DNA of 64,000 nucleotides from Treponema denticola (GCF_024400535.1 NZ_CP038800.1:2232001-2296000), one strand, 5' to 3'. Counted from the stretch's first letter, positions 40,667 to 50,632 are shown. The notes: generated from the letters alone by a model not told the origin. Translations and numbers: made by a program.

Positions 40667-41806
40667 TTAATCCTTTTTAAGAAAATGCCGTATCAAAAGT
40701 CCATCCCCGGCTTTTACCTCTTGTTGTAAAACAGCCCCGATAAAATACTCGAGCATTTCAGGCGATTCTCCTACAGATAAAATTTTTTCGGTACGCAAAA
40801 CGGCTACATCTTTTTCACTTATTACCGTACCGGCATTTAGATTCTCCAAATAATGAATAGAGCGATTAGTTCTTCCATAGTTGTCTTTTTCTGCCTCGCT
40901 TAATTTTTTTTCACCTGAACCTATTACTTCATTTATCAGATTTAAACAGTAACCTAATTTTATTAAGTCATCAATAATCCGTTCTTTATCTTGATATGAG
41001 AATTCTTTTAAGAATTTGCACATTTTTTTAAACATTTCAGGTTCTAGGGCAACAGGGTCATCAAGTCCGCTTTCTTGACGTGATAGACAAATATGTTTTT
41101 CGATTATAAAACCTCCTGATGCGAGCGTTAAGGCCGGAACTAAAATCGGATCTAAAGAGTGATCGCTTACTCCGCATGCAATGCCGAAAATACTGCTCAA
41201 ATTTTTTATTACCGAAATATTGTATTCTTTTTCGGGCGCGGGATAAGATGTAATACAGTGAAGGAGAGCTAGACTCAAGTCTTTATTTTCAGAGCGTAAA
41301 ACATTTAAAGCTTTTTCAATATCTTTTAAAAGAGAAACACCGCTCGATAAAATCATAGGGACATTAAATCGGGAACAATATTTTAAAAGCTGTACATAAT
41401 TAAGTTCAGGCGAAGCTATTTTTATAAAATCAGGTTCAAGAGAAACAAGCTCTGCTGCAGATCTAAGTCCGAAAGGACTGGCTGAAAACAAAAGTTTTTT
41501 TGATCGGCTGTATTCGGCAAGCTCTTTATAAAAGCTTATAGAAACTTCTAAGCTTTTAAAACGCTCATAGAGAGGAATCTTTCCTGTAGGCAAATCCACA
41601 TATCCGGTGTTAGGATGAAGAATTTCATCTGCATAAACAATTTGAAATTTTACGGCTCTTGCTCCTGCATCTGCAGCTGCATCTATTAAATTCTTAGCTT
41701 TTTGAATAGAGCCGTTATGACTTGTTCCTATTTCTGCTATTGTAAGAGGATTTTTTATTGAAAAAACTTCCGGACCGAGCCTAAACTCTTCATATTTAGT
41801 ATTCAT
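40667..41806 (-). CDS. NeuB/SpsE-family sialic-acid-type synthase
   Basis: 379 residues. TIM-barrel NeuB domain: LTIAEIGTSHNGSIQKAKNL, AVKFQIVYADEI, FSASPFGLRSAAEL, FIKIASPELN, CGVSDHSLDP and GFIIEKHICLSR (the metal-binding His residues). A C-terminal SAF (antifreeze-like) domain is at about 310-379 (RSIHYLENLNAGTVISEKDV). It condenses phosphoenolpyruvate with an N-acyl sugar to give a nonulosonic acid. The exact sugar is not evident, as no epimerase or cytidylyltransferase partner is adjacent. First gene of the five-gene envelope operon. Confidence 0.86.
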   Translation of the reverse strand: MNTKYEEFRLGPEVFSIKNPLTIAEIGTSHNGSIQKAKNLIDAAADAGARAVKFQIVYADEILHPNTGYVDLPTGKIPLYERFKSLEVSISFYKELAEYSRSKKLLFSASPFGLRSAAELVSLEPDFIKIASPELNYVQLLKYCSRFNVPMILSSGVSLLKDIEKALNVLRSENKDLSLALLHCITSYPAPEKEYNISVIKNLSSIFGIACGVSDHSLDPILVPALTLASGGFIIEKHICLSRQESGLDDPVALEPEMFKKMCKFLKEFSYQDKERIIDDLIKLGYCLNLINEVIGSGEKKLSEAEKDNYGRTNRSIHYLENLNAGTVISEKDVAVLRTEKILSVGESPEMLEYFIGAVLQQEVKAGDGLLIRHFLKKD

Positions 41807-41868
41807 AATATCCGCAAAATATTACATCAAATCTTAAAAAAAAACAAGATGACGCATTGCCTCAAGTT

Positions 41869-41919
41869 AAATCTAACCGAAAAAATCCGTTCATCACATA
41901 AATCATTTAGGTTAGATTT
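41869..41919 (-). terminator. Terminator-like hairpin after the ABC exporter pair
   Basis: AAATCTAACC (41869-41878) pairs with GGTTAGATTT (41910-41919), ten perfect pairs with a 31-base loop, immediately after the stop of the second exporter gene (41920). It separates the exporter pair from the NeuB-led operon on the same strand. Confidence 0.6.
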
Positions 41920-43803
41920 TTACTTGAGTAAATACTGTGTTTGATAATACTGTGCTTGGGCGTTCCACAATTTACTGTAAAGGCCGTCTTCCGCTAAAAG
42001 TTCTTCGTGGCTGCCTTCTTGAACTATGAGACCAGCGTCAAAGACCAAAATATGGGAACAAAACTTACAGGAAGAAAGGCGGTGCGAAATATACAGGGAG
42101 GTTTTGTTTTTTACAAGACCGTCGAATTTGGAATAGATTTCGGCTTCGGCAATAGGGTCGAGGGCGGCTGTAGGTTCATCCAAGATTATAAGGGGAGCAT
42201 CTTTATAAAGGGCTCGGGCTATTGCAATCTTCTGCCCCTCCCCGCCTGAAATGTTTACGCCTTCATCATCGAAGTTTTTATAAAGATAAGTTTCCTCCGC
42301 ATTTTTAAATTTAGAAAGATCGAGACCGGTATTTTTTAAAACTTCCAAGACCTTGAGTTTATCGTAGGCCTCTCCACCCGAAATGTTTTGGGCAAGAGGG
42401 AGGGCAAGGAGTTTAAAATCCTGAAAAACTACGGAAAAAAGATTTAGGTATTCTTTATAGTCATATTCTTTTATGTTTTTCCCGTTAAAAAGGATTTCGC
42501 CTTCAACAGGGTCATAGAGGCGGCAGAGGAGTTTTACAAATGTAGTCTTACCGCTCCCGTTTTTACCGACTACGGCAAGCCGCTCGCCCTGCCTTAAAGT
42601 AAGGTTTAAATTCTTTAAAACAGTCTTTTCGGAATCGGGATAAGCAAAGGAAACATTTTTAAATTCTATAAGAGGCTTATCAAGCGCTTGATAATTGACC
42701 GGAGCATTGTTCATACACATTCCGTTTTTTATATCCAAGAAGTCAAACACATCCTTTAAAAATTCCCTATTGTTTTTTGCCTCACCTGCAACCGTAAAGA
42801 TTTCGGTGAGGGCGGAAGAAAGGGCTGTGATGCTTGCCGCATATTGCATGAGGTTTCCGGCAGGGAAAGCTCCTCCTAAAGCCTTTAGCCCCACAAAGCC
42901 GTAAATGATTATTAAAAGAGAGGTAGAAATAAAGGCCGATAAAAAGGCAAAAAAGCCCATCTCTTTTTTAGCATATTGCGAAACCCTTCCGCCCGGCATA
43001 AAAATATTACTGGAAGCTCTTATTATGTTACCCTCTTTTTGCTGGCCGTACATACGCACATCCATTGCTCGGTTTTTTTCGTTAAAGAGCCTAAAGAAAA
43101 AACTAAACACCCTGTTTCCTTCTGTGGCATCCTCCGAAACAATTGCCCAGTAGGAATCGGACATTGTTTGAAGCTTTGCAGGAATGAGGATTAAAAGTAT
43201 AATACTAAAAAGAATTACAAAGATAAACAAAGGATTGTTTAAAAAGGCCAATTCAGAACTTTGAACCTTAAAACTAAAAAGGCTTATACTCAATGCAGCC
43301 GAAGTAATAATGGAGGTAAGATGAGTAGAACACTTTGGATAGATCCATAGGATTTTTTCCAAGCCCCAGCCTCCGTAATTTGTATTTTGCCATATCCTTG
43401 TATAAATTTCATTTGTTTTTGCGGATTCAACATCTTGAAAGTCCATGCTTAAAAATTTTTGAATATAGATATCTTGCAGTTTATAATCAACGCTCCGGCC
43501 TTCATAGTTTGCCCATCTTTTAAATAAGGAAGAAACGAACATGCAGACAGCCGTTAAAATTAAGGAGAGTAAAACCAAACTTTTGATTTTTAATAAATCT
43601 CCTTTCCCTGAATAAATTAAAACAAGCTCGTTTATAATCCTTGCCGAAAAGAAAATACCTATAAAGGGCAGGAGGCTTGTAAAAACTTTTTCTCCAAACA
43701 CGGAAATAAAAAACAAAGGAGCCTTTTTAAAGAGAAGCAAAAAAGCCCGCCGATTCAAGCCCTTGTTATGTCGTTTTTTATTATATCCTTTTTCAGTTTT
43801 CAT
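41920..43803 (-). CDS. ABC exporter half-transporter, second of a pair
   Basis: 627 residues: a type IV (exporter-fold) transmembrane domain of about 340 residues with six predicted helices, then an ATPase domain. Walker A GKNGSGKTTFVKLL, signature NISGGEGQKIAIARAL, Walker B LIILDEPTAALDP and H-loop ISHRLSS are all present. Its start shares one base with the stop of the first half-transporter (TGATG), so the two probably form a heterodimer. Substrate unknown (lipid, drug or peptide); no C39 domain. Confidence 0.88.
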   Translation of the reverse strand: MKTEKGYNKKRHNKGLNRRAFLLLFKKAPLFFISVFGEKVFTSLLPFIGIFFSARIINELVLIYSGKGDLLKIKSLVLLSLILTAVCMFVSSLFKRWANYEGRSVDYKLQDIYIQKFLSMDFQDVESAKTNEIYTRIWQNTNYGGWGLEKILWIYPKCSTHLTSIITSAALSISLFSFKVQSSELAFLNNPLFIFVILFSIILLILIPAKLQTMSDSYWAIVSEDATEGNRVFSFFFRLFNEKNRAMDVRMYGQQKEGNIIRASSNIFMPGGRVSQYAKKEMGFFAFLSAFISTSLLIIIYGFVGLKALGGAFPAGNLMQYAASITALSSALTEIFTVAGEAKNNREFLKDVFDFLDIKNGMCMNNAPVNYQALDKPLIEFKNVSFAYPDSEKTVLKNLNLTLRQGERLAVVGKNGSGKTTFVKLLCRLYDPVEGEILFNGKNIKEYDYKEYLNLFSVVFQDFKLLALPLAQNISGGEAYDKLKVLEVLKNTGLDLSKFKNAEETYLYKNFDDEGVNISGGEGQKIAIARALYKDAPLIILDEPTAALDPIAEAEIYSKFDGLVKNKTSLYISHRLSSCKFCSHILVFDAGLIVQEGSHEELLAEDGLYSKLWNAQAQYYQTQYLLK

Positions 43804-45668
43804 CAGATTTCCCCTAAACTTTCAGGCAATTCTTTATCCTGTTCTTCCTTATAATACTTGCTTTGTACTTCAAAAAGATGAGCGTACTCACCGCCCTTTT
43901 TTAAAAGAGAATCATGGGTGCCTTCTTCGATTATTTTTCCGTCCTTTATAAAAATAATCCTGTCACAAAAGCGGGTGGAAGCAAGCCTGTGCGAAATAAA
44001 GATAGAAGTTTTGTCCTTCGATAAATCGTTATACTTAGTATAAAGCTCATGCTCAGCGATAGGATCCAAGGCTGCCGTCGGTTCATCCAATATTAAAAAG
44101 GGCCTGTCATTGTAAAGAGCCCTTGCAAGTAAGAGCTTTTGAGTTTCGCCGCCTGAAAGTTCTACGGCATCAAAGAAGATGTCCTTACAAAGACGGGTTT
44201 CTTCTTTTTGGGGAAGAGTTTGAACCTTATCGTAAAGGCCCGAAAGCTTTAGAACCTTTTCAATCCTCTCCTTGTTAATGCCTTCTCGGGTCTGTGCAAT
44301 GTTTACCGCAATACTGGTAGGCAGAATCGAAAACTCCTGAAAGACCGCACTAAAGCACTTATAGTATTCGCTTCGGTTAAATTCTTTTATATTTTTTTCG
44401 TTAAACAAAACCTCTCCTTGAGTAGGATCATAAAGCCCGGTAATCAATTTTACAAGGCTTGTTTTTCCTGCTCCGTTTAAGCCGACAATTGCAAGTTTTT
44501 CTTTGGGTTTCAAAGTCAAATTGAACCTATCCAAAACAGGAGTTCCGCCTTCCGAATATAAAAGGCTTACATCTTTTAGCTCGATGAGGTTTTCTTTTTG
44601 TAGAGGAACTTTTTCACCTTTTTCAAATAGATAATCTTCTTTAAATTCAAAAAATTCTCTAAGGCGGGAAATATCCAGACTTTGCTTATGCAAAATGGAA
44701 AACTGATTTAAAATACCGCTTACCCATTGAGTAAAAGTTCCCGCTGCGGCAAAATAAAGAATAAATTGGGGAACGCTTATATTTTTTTGTAAGACAAGAC
44801 TTACCAGCCAATAATAAATAAGACCGTTCCGCAAAAAGGTTAAAACAAGGTCTGCAAGGTCGGCAAAAAAATAACGCTTTTCTCCTTTGAGGTGAAAATT
44901 GCTGTAAAGCCTTAAATGCTTTTCATATAATTCTTTAAGCCAAGCCTCCATTCCGAAAAGGCGGATATCCTTTGCAAGCTGCTTATTTTTTCCGGTTTGG
45001 GTTATGTAGCGTAAATGATTTACATGTTTATTTTCTTCATCACGCCTTTTATACATCCAAGAGCTTACACTGTTGGTAATAAAAAAACTCACACAGGTTG
45101 TCAAAAGTGTAATTAAAATTATATTAAGGTTTAAGGAAGCAAGGATAACAAGATAGATGATAAAACAAAGAAGGTATTGGAGAAGTCCCTGCAAGGTAGT
45201 CCAAATAGCTTCGGCCGATTCCGAGTTACCGCCGGTAACATCCATCGCCTTATTTTTCTTTGCTTCAAAATCCTTATTATCCAAGTTATTATAGGAAGTG
45301 TTCATCGCCTTACTGCCTATCATAAAAATAAGTTCACTCCTAACTCCAATCCGCCCGAATAGATGGTTCGTTCGCAGATAAGAAAGGAGACCGCGTAAAA
45401 GCATTAAAGAAAAAGCAAAGGCAAAAATAGTTATTAAAAGATTTTTAATGGAAGCATTGCTTTGAATAAGGCTCAAAACCGCAGGTGCAAAAAATATCGA
45501 AATTAAATTATCTCCAACATATAAAATGGATTCCAGCAAAATCAAAACAGGCACCGACTTATATGTCCTAAAAGATGTTTCAAGCATAAACCAAACATTG
45601 CTTAAAATGCCGTATTTTATAGGTTCTTCTTTTTTTTCCTCTTTTTCCATAAGGAAAGATGATAACAT
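43803..45668 (-). CDS. ABC exporter half-transporter, first of a pair
   Basis: 621 residues with a transmembrane domain followed by an ATPase domain: Walker A GLNGAGKTSLVKLI, signature ELSGGETQKLLLARAL, Walker B FLILDEPTAALDP, H-loop ISHRLAS. Both ATP sites of the pair look complete. Unlike the broken exporter in the peptide island it has no peptidase domain. The charged N-terminus (MEKEEKKEE) precedes the first helix. An ATG at about 45650 would also be possible. Confidence 0.88.
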   Translation of the reverse strand: MLSSFLMEKEEKKEEPIKYGILSNVWFMLETSFRTYKSVPVLILLESILYVGDNLISIFFAPAVLSLIQSNASIKNLLITIFAFAFSLMLLRGLLSYLRTNHLFGRIGVRSELIFMIGSKAMNTSYNNLDNKDFEAKKNKAMDVTGGNSESAEAIWTTLQGLLQYLLCFIIYLVILASLNLNIILITLLTTCVSFFITNSVSSWMYKRRDEENKHVNHLRYITQTGKNKQLAKDIRLFGMEAWLKELYEKHLRLYSNFHLKGEKRYFFADLADLVLTFLRNGLIYYWLVSLVLQKNISVPQFILYFAAAGTFTQWVSGILNQFSILHKQSLDISRLREFFEFKEDYLFEKGEKVPLQKENLIELKDVSLLYSEGGTPVLDRFNLTLKPKEKLAIVGLNGAGKTSLVKLITGLYDPTQGEVLFNEKNIKEFNRSEYYKCFSAVFQEFSILPTSIAVNIAQTREGINKERIEKVLKLSGLYDKVQTLPQKEETRLCKDIFFDAVELSGGETQKLLLARALYNDRPFLILDEPTAALDPIAEHELYTKYNDLSKDKTSIFISHRLASTRFCDRIIFIKDGKIIEEGTHDSLLKKGGEYAHLFEVQSKYYKEEQDKELPESLGEI

Positions 45669-45987
45669 AAATAGGGAGAAGTGTCAAAGGCGGATAATTT
45701 ACAGGACGTACATTTTTCATCGTCTCAATGCCGGCAAAGTACCATTCCAATCCCAAACATTTGACTTCTGCGAGGATAATTTGTTTTCCAAAACTGCTGC
45801 ATTTAAAGATCTACGATAAGGCCGTTGCCGGTTCTAATCAAAAAAGCGAGGCGGTAAGTTTCTCCCGAAGGCCTATCCCGAGTGATTTTCTTGATTTATT
45901 CTTCCCTGCTTTTCTAAAATTCAAAAAAAGTATATACTCAAACAGTATAAAAACCGTAAACTACGGTAAAAATTAAAGAGGTGCGTT
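45669..45987. other. Intergenic region without recognised gene
   Basis: 319 bases between divergent genes. A small hairpin ACCGTA-aac-TACGGT lies about 20 bases before the M18 start, and an AGAGGTG ribosome site precedes the ATG. The open frames here lack ribosome sites and family features. The promoters of both flanking genes must lie here, but none stands out. Confidence 0.5.
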
Positions 45988-47396
45988 ATGGATTTATCTT
46001 ATAAGCAAAAATCTGCTTGGGAGGATTTGACTAAGGCTGAACTTTCCGAATTAGGAAAACTTTCGGATAGTTATTTGGATTTTTTAAACAATGGAAAAAC
46101 CGAAAGAGAATGTACTGCAGAGATTATAAAGCAGGCTAAAAAGCACGGCTTTAAGTCCCTTGAAGAAGTCGTAAAAAGCGGCTCGGCAAAAAAAGGAACA
46201 AAGGTTTATCTAAACAATAAGGAAAAATCCGTTGTTTTGATGGTTTTGGGTGATGATATTACTCAGGGTATGAATATTATCGGAGCTCATATAGACAGCC
46301 CCCGCCTCGACTTAAAGCAAATGCCTCTATTTGAAGACTCAAATATGGCTTTTTTAAAGACTCACTATTACGGCGGTGTAAAAAAATATCAGTGGACTAC
46401 GATTCCTCTGGCTATTCATGGGGTTATCTTCACAAAAGAAGGAAAAAAAGTTGACATTTGCATAGGTGAAGACGAAAAAGACCCTGTTCTTTTTATAAAT
46501 GACCTTTTGATACACCTTTCAAAAAAACAGCTTCAGGAAACAATGTCTGAGGGTATAACCGGCGAGCAGCTTAATATCCTTGTAGGAAATCAAAAACCCG
46601 TCTCAAAAGAAAAAAAGGACGATAAAAAAGAAGAGTCAAAAAATCCGATCAAGGACAATATTTTAAAAATCCTTAATGAAAAATACGGTATCATTGAAGA
46701 GGATTTTAGGGTTGCAGAGCTGGAAATTGTTCCTGCCGGAAAGGCCCGAAATGTAGGTTTTGACAGCTCCCTCATTGCAGGTCACGGCCATGATGACAGG
46801 GTTTGTGCTTATACAACATTAAAGGCTATTTTGGAAATAGAAGCCCCTAAAAGAACTGCTGTAGCTCTTTTTTGCCGATAAGGAAGAAATCGGTTCTGTA
46901 GGAAATACCGGTATGCAGGCTCTCTATTTTGAAAATATGGTTGCAGAAATAGCTGCCTTAAACAAAAACTATAGGGATATTGATGTTAGAAGGGCATTTG
47001 CCAACTCATATATGCTTTCGGCCGATGTTTCTGCAGGTTTCGACCCTGCCTTCCCCTCCGTTTTTGAAAAGATGAATTCGGCTTTTATAGGAAACGGTAT
47101 CTGTATCAATAAGTATACGGGTTCGGGCGGCAAGGGCGGCTCAAACGATGCCAATGCAGAATTCTTACAAAAGGTAAGAAAAATCTTTGATGATAATAAG
47201 GTTGTCTGGCAGACGGCTGAGCTTGGAAAAAATAGATGCCGGCGGCGGCGGAACAATTGCTTATATTATAGCAAAATACGGTGCTGAAGTTGTAGACTGC
47301 GGTGTTCCCGTTCTTTCAATGCATGCTCCATTTGAAATTTTGAGTAAGGCCGACCTTTATATGGCCTATAAAGCTTATAGAGCTTTTTATAAATAA
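45988..47396 (+). pseudogene. M18-family aminopeptidase, disrupted by two single-base frameshifts
   Basis: Across three frames it reads as one protein of about 468 residues, the normal M18 length. Motifs: IIGAHIDSPRLDLKQ, AGHGHDDRVCAYTT, DKEEIGSVGNTG, DVSAGFDPAFPS, TGSGGKGGSNDANAEF, GGGTIAYIIAKYGAEVVDCG and PVLSMHAPFEILSKADLY. These supply the two-zinc site of a cytosolic aspartyl-type aminopeptidase. The first shift is at six T (46868-46873): five T would read ALFADKEE. The second is at six A (47227-47232): five A would read LGKIDAGG. Both are one-base expansions of homopolymers, so sequencing error must be considered beside true decay. AGAGGTG ribosome site. Confidence 0.88.
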
Positions 47397-47698
47397 TAAT
47401 GCACATTTAACAATAGTATGTAACTTATAGTTACCAGCTTTGTTGGATATGTGTAGTCCGATTCTGTAATCCTCCTTCGTACGGAATCGGGCTTGCCCGC
47501 GCGAGCGGGCTATTTTTTTATAAACAGCCTTTTATACGGCATAAATCTAATGCACAGTCTAAAAAATAAACTCTAGCATAAAACACAAAAAAATGATATA
47601 CTTTGTTTCCTACGAGCCTTTATCTTGTTTAAATAGCAATAGGGCTCTTATAAAAACTAAAGTTTTTATAGGCTATTTATAAATTATTAGGAGTTTTC
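47397..47698. other. Intergenic region
   Basis: About 300 bases holding the terminator at 47495-47520, an outer inverted pair CCGATTC (47458-47464)/GAATCGG (47484-47490), and the TTAGGAG ribosome site of lepB. No further gene seen. Confidence 0.5.
47495..47520 (+). terminator. Rho-independent terminator after the aminopeptidase gene
   Basis: GCCCGC-gcga-GCGGGC followed by TATTTTTTTA: GC stem, tetraloop and T-run, the classic shape. Confidence 0.85.
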
Positions 47699-49384
47699 AT
47701 GTCTATCCTTTTTTATGCAGAACCGGTTTTAAGTCTTTTGTTTTCGATCTTATTAATTATAAAAAATACTTCAAGCCTTGCCGTAACAGCCTTGGTCTTA
47801 GGGGCGGCTTATTCTATTTGGACTGCTTTTTGTATATTTTCTTTTTTTAAAAAGAAGACCGTTAGAGACATGTTCATAATGCGTAAAACTATGGAATATG
47901 TGCCCTATATTTTTATGGCCTGCTTTATTATATCGAGGGCTGTTCAAACCGGCCAGGATAGGTCTGTGCTTGATGCAATTTTAGCCGTCTATTGGTTTGC
48001 CTTAGTTATTTATAATAGAGTGCTTTTGTTTAGATTAAAGGATAAGAGGCTTCCTAAGTATTTCCCGGAATTGCCCGCGATACCTAAGAAAAAACGTTCT
48101 CTTATTTCGGAAATTTTAGATTGGGCTGATTCTATCTTGCAGGCTGCCTGTGTAGTTCTCCTTTTTACCGTTTTTGTTTTGCAGCTCTATGTTATTCCTT
48201 CGGAATCTATGGTTCAGCAGTTTATGATAGGGGACAGGGTTGCAGGTTTTAAAGTTGCTGCAGGGCCGACCTTTCCTCTTTCTTCATTCCGGTTTCCTCA
48301 AATTTATAATTATAAGAGAGGAGATGTAGTTATAATCCGCAATCCTCATTATGAAAATGACCCGAATAACGAGCTTAAATTTTTTACATCTCAGCTGGTG
48401 CAGTACCTGACCCTCACTACGGTAAATATCAACAAGGATGAAAATGGAAAGATCAAGGCTGACCCCTTGGTAAAAAGGATTGTGGGCCTAAGCGGAGAAA
48501 AGTTAATGCTTGTAGACGGAGTGCTCTACATAAAAAAGGCCGGAGAAAAGGATTTTAAGGCCTTTGATGAAAGTGCCTATGCCGTTTGGGATTTATCCAA
48601 GCTGCCCCAGTCAAGCTTAAAATATGTAAAAGACATAAAAATGAATACCGAAGATTTAAACCGCCTTCAATCGGTAGAGGCTTGGCGGGCAAGACTTGAT
48701 TTTGATGAGGCCGAAAAGGAAGCCCTTGCCCTTATAAAAAAGATGAAAGAAATAAAGTCTAAACCCGATAAGGTGTTTTCGGCCAAGGACTTTTTAAGCA
48801 AGGGGCAGTACCTTGTTACTCAAATGGCCAGAGATAACGAAGCGATAGCCTCAAAGATTTTGACGACGGACGGCGGGCTTATGTGGTTTGAGAACTTTTT
48901 AACCTCATGGAAAAAGCCGACAGAAAATAATTCCTACAACCTATACGAGATGAGAAATGCTCAACTCAATGTTCTTATTAAACTCGGATTTGGAAAGCTC
49001 CTTGTAAGAAATGCCGAACTTTATAAAGCCAATGTCAGCGATGCGGTTTTTTCTTCGGATGCGGAACGCCAAGCTATTATAAACGAGCTTGGTGAATACC
49101 TCTACTATTTAGCCCTATCATCTCAAAGGAACATGGACGAATTCCCTAAGGGTGAAGAAGAGTACATCCCCGAAAACTGCTACTTTATGATGGGCGATAA
49201 CCGTTTTAATTCCACGGATATGAGGCATGAATATCAATACCACTTGGAAGCTTTGAACAAGGATGATGCTATGTCGATGATGTTTGTAACAAATGTAGCA
49301 CCGCGCTATATTCATTCTTCAAGAATGCTAGGAACGGTAAATCTAATTATATTTCCCAGAGCCCGTTTCGGTTTAGTCAGATAA
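47699..49384 (+). CDS. lepB: Signal peptidase I, long form
   Basis: 561 residues, nearly twice the usual length. Four or so N-terminal membrane segments (to about residue 165) are followed by the S26 catalytic domain: YVIPSESMVQQFMIGDRV (nucleophile Ser), PLVKRIVGLSGEKLMLVDG (general-base Lys) and FMMGDNRFNSTDMRHEY. A roughly 200-residue insertion between Lys box and GDNR box is mainly helical and charged. Removes signal peptides of exported proteins. Strong TTAGGAG ribosome site. It overlaps xseA at the 3' end by 12 bases, convergent. Confidence 0.93.
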   Translation: MSILFYAEPVLSLLFSILLIIKNTSSLAVTALVLGAAYSIWTAFCIFSFFKKKTVRDMFIMRKTMEYVPYIFMACFIISRAVQTGQDRSVLDAILAVYWFALVIYNRVLLFRLKDKRLPKYFPELPAIPKKKRSLISEILDWADSILQAACVVLLFTVFVLQLYVIPSESMVQQFMIGDRVAGFKVAAGPTFPLSSFRFPQIYNYKRGDVVIIRNPHYENDPNNELKFFTSQLVQYLTLTTVNINKDENGKIKADPLVKRIVGLSGEKLMLVDGVLYIKKAGEKDFKAFDESAYAVWDLSKLPQSSLKYVKDIKMNTEDLNRLQSVEAWRARLDFDEAEKEALALIKKMKEIKSKPDKVFSAKDFLSKGQYLVTQMARDNEAIASKILTTDGGLMWFENFLTSWKKPTENNSYNLYEMRNAQLNVLIKLGFGKLLVRNAELYKANVSDAVFSSDAERQAIINELGEYLYYLALSSQRNMDEFPKGEEEYIPENCYFMMGDNRFNSTDMRHEYQYHLEALNKDDAMSMMFVTNVAPRYIHSSRMLGTVNLIIFPRARFGLVR

Positions 49385-50581
49385 AACAGGATAGCTCTTT
49401 TTTACCTCCGCTTCTATTTTTCCGTTTGATGGCTGAATTAAAATTCGGCAGCCCTCTTGTACATCAGAAAAGGAGCGGACGGTTTTACCCGTTTCAGCAT
49501 TGCTGACAATAGAATAGCCTCGGCTTAAAATTGCTTGAGGATTAGCTCCCTCTAAAACCTTGTTTAAAATTAAAAGCCTTTGCCTAAAATCTTTGCATCT
49601 ATCCTGCATGCCGGACAATATTTTTTCTTTTGCATTATCAAACTTTAAAAGAAGAGGTTGTTGTATATTTCTAAACCGGAGTTCTAAGGCATCGGGTTTA
49701 AAATTATTCAGCATGAACCTTATTTTTTCAATACGGCTTTCAATTCTTTGCGTCAGCTCATCTCTATTTATCGCTATAGAATACATAATATCGTTTAAAA
49801 TAGGGACTGCTAATTCCGCAGCTGCGGAAGGAGTAGGAGCCCTCATATCCGCCGCGAAATCCGATAGGGCCCAGTCGATTTCATGACCGACGGCTGAGAT
49901 TATGGGTGTTTTACAATCTGCTATAGCCCTTACAAGCCCTTCATCCGAAAAAGGCAGAAGGTCTTCAAGGGAACCTCCGCCTCTTCCTATTATAATCACA
50001 TCCCCCAGTTTTTTTTCATCTGCAATTTTGAGCTGCCTAATCAAGACAGGAGCCGCCTCATCGCCCTGGACAACGGCGGGAAGAATAACTATTCCGGTTT
50101 TTTCGTTCCGTCTTTTTATAACATTTATAATATCCCTAACAGCTGCACCGGTTGGGCTTGTAATGACAGCAATCCGATTGGGAAAGAGAGGAAGCTTTTT
50201 TTTTCTTTCAGTATCAAAAAGGCCTTCGGCAGCCAGCCTTCTTTTTCTCTCCTCAAGCATTTTTAAAATATTGCCTTCCCCTGCAAGTCCCATATCTTCT
50301 ATAATAATCTGATAAGAACCCCGCTGTTCATACACGGAAATGGCCCCTTCGGCCTTTACCGTCATTCCGTCCTTGGGAATAAAACTTAAATAACGGGAGC
50401 GCCCCTTAAACATAACGGCTTGGATTGAAGCTTTTTCATCCTTGAGTGTAAAATATAGATGACCTGCACTTGAAGGACGGAAATTTGAAATTTCCCCTTC
50501 TACGGAAACATTACCGAAACCCTTTTCCAAAATAGCTTTTATTTGAGCCGTAATTTCATAGACTGAATAAGTTTTTGTCAT
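49373..50581 (-). CDS. xseA: Exodeoxyribonuclease VII large subunit
   Basis: 402 residues. N-terminal OB fold (VEGEISNFRPSSAGHLYFTL), catalytic region with ITSPTGAAVRDIINVIKRRN, the glycine-rich GRGGGSLEDLLPFSDE, ISAVGHEIDWALSDFAADMR and a C-terminal coiled coil. Cuts single-stranded DNA together with XseB. No xseB follows it here. The gene directly upstream on the same strand is the LonB-like protease, 51 bases away. Confidence 0.95.
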   Translation of the reverse strand: MTKTYSVYEITAQIKAILEKGFGNVSVEGEISNFRPSSAGHLYFTLKDEKASIQAVMFKGRSRYLSFIPKDGMTVKAEGAISVYEQRGSYQIIIEDMGLAGEGNILKMLEERKRRLAAEGLFDTERKKKLPLFPNRIAVITSPTGAAVRDIINVIKRRNEKTGIVILPAVVQGDEAAPVLIRQLKIADEKKLGDVIIIGRGGGSLEDLLPFSDEGLVRAIADCKTPIISAVGHEIDWALSDFAADMRAPTPSAAAELAVPILNDIMYSIAINRDELTQRIESRIEKIRFMLNNFKPDALELRFRNIQQPLLLKFDNAKEKILSGMQDRCKDFRQRLLILNKVLEGANPQAILSRGYSIVSNAETGKTVRSFSDVQEGCRILIQPSNGKIEAEVKKSYPVLSD

Positions 50582-50632
50582 AGCTTTTCCCTTAAAATAT
50601 CATCTTTAAAATTTAATAAACTTTAGAATTTC

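Noticed and set aside
47440-47520. GC-rich hairpins before lepB considered as a tRNA or riboswitch
   Set aside because: No cloverleaf arms or conserved TψC sequence; the stem-loop plus T-run is an ordinary terminator.
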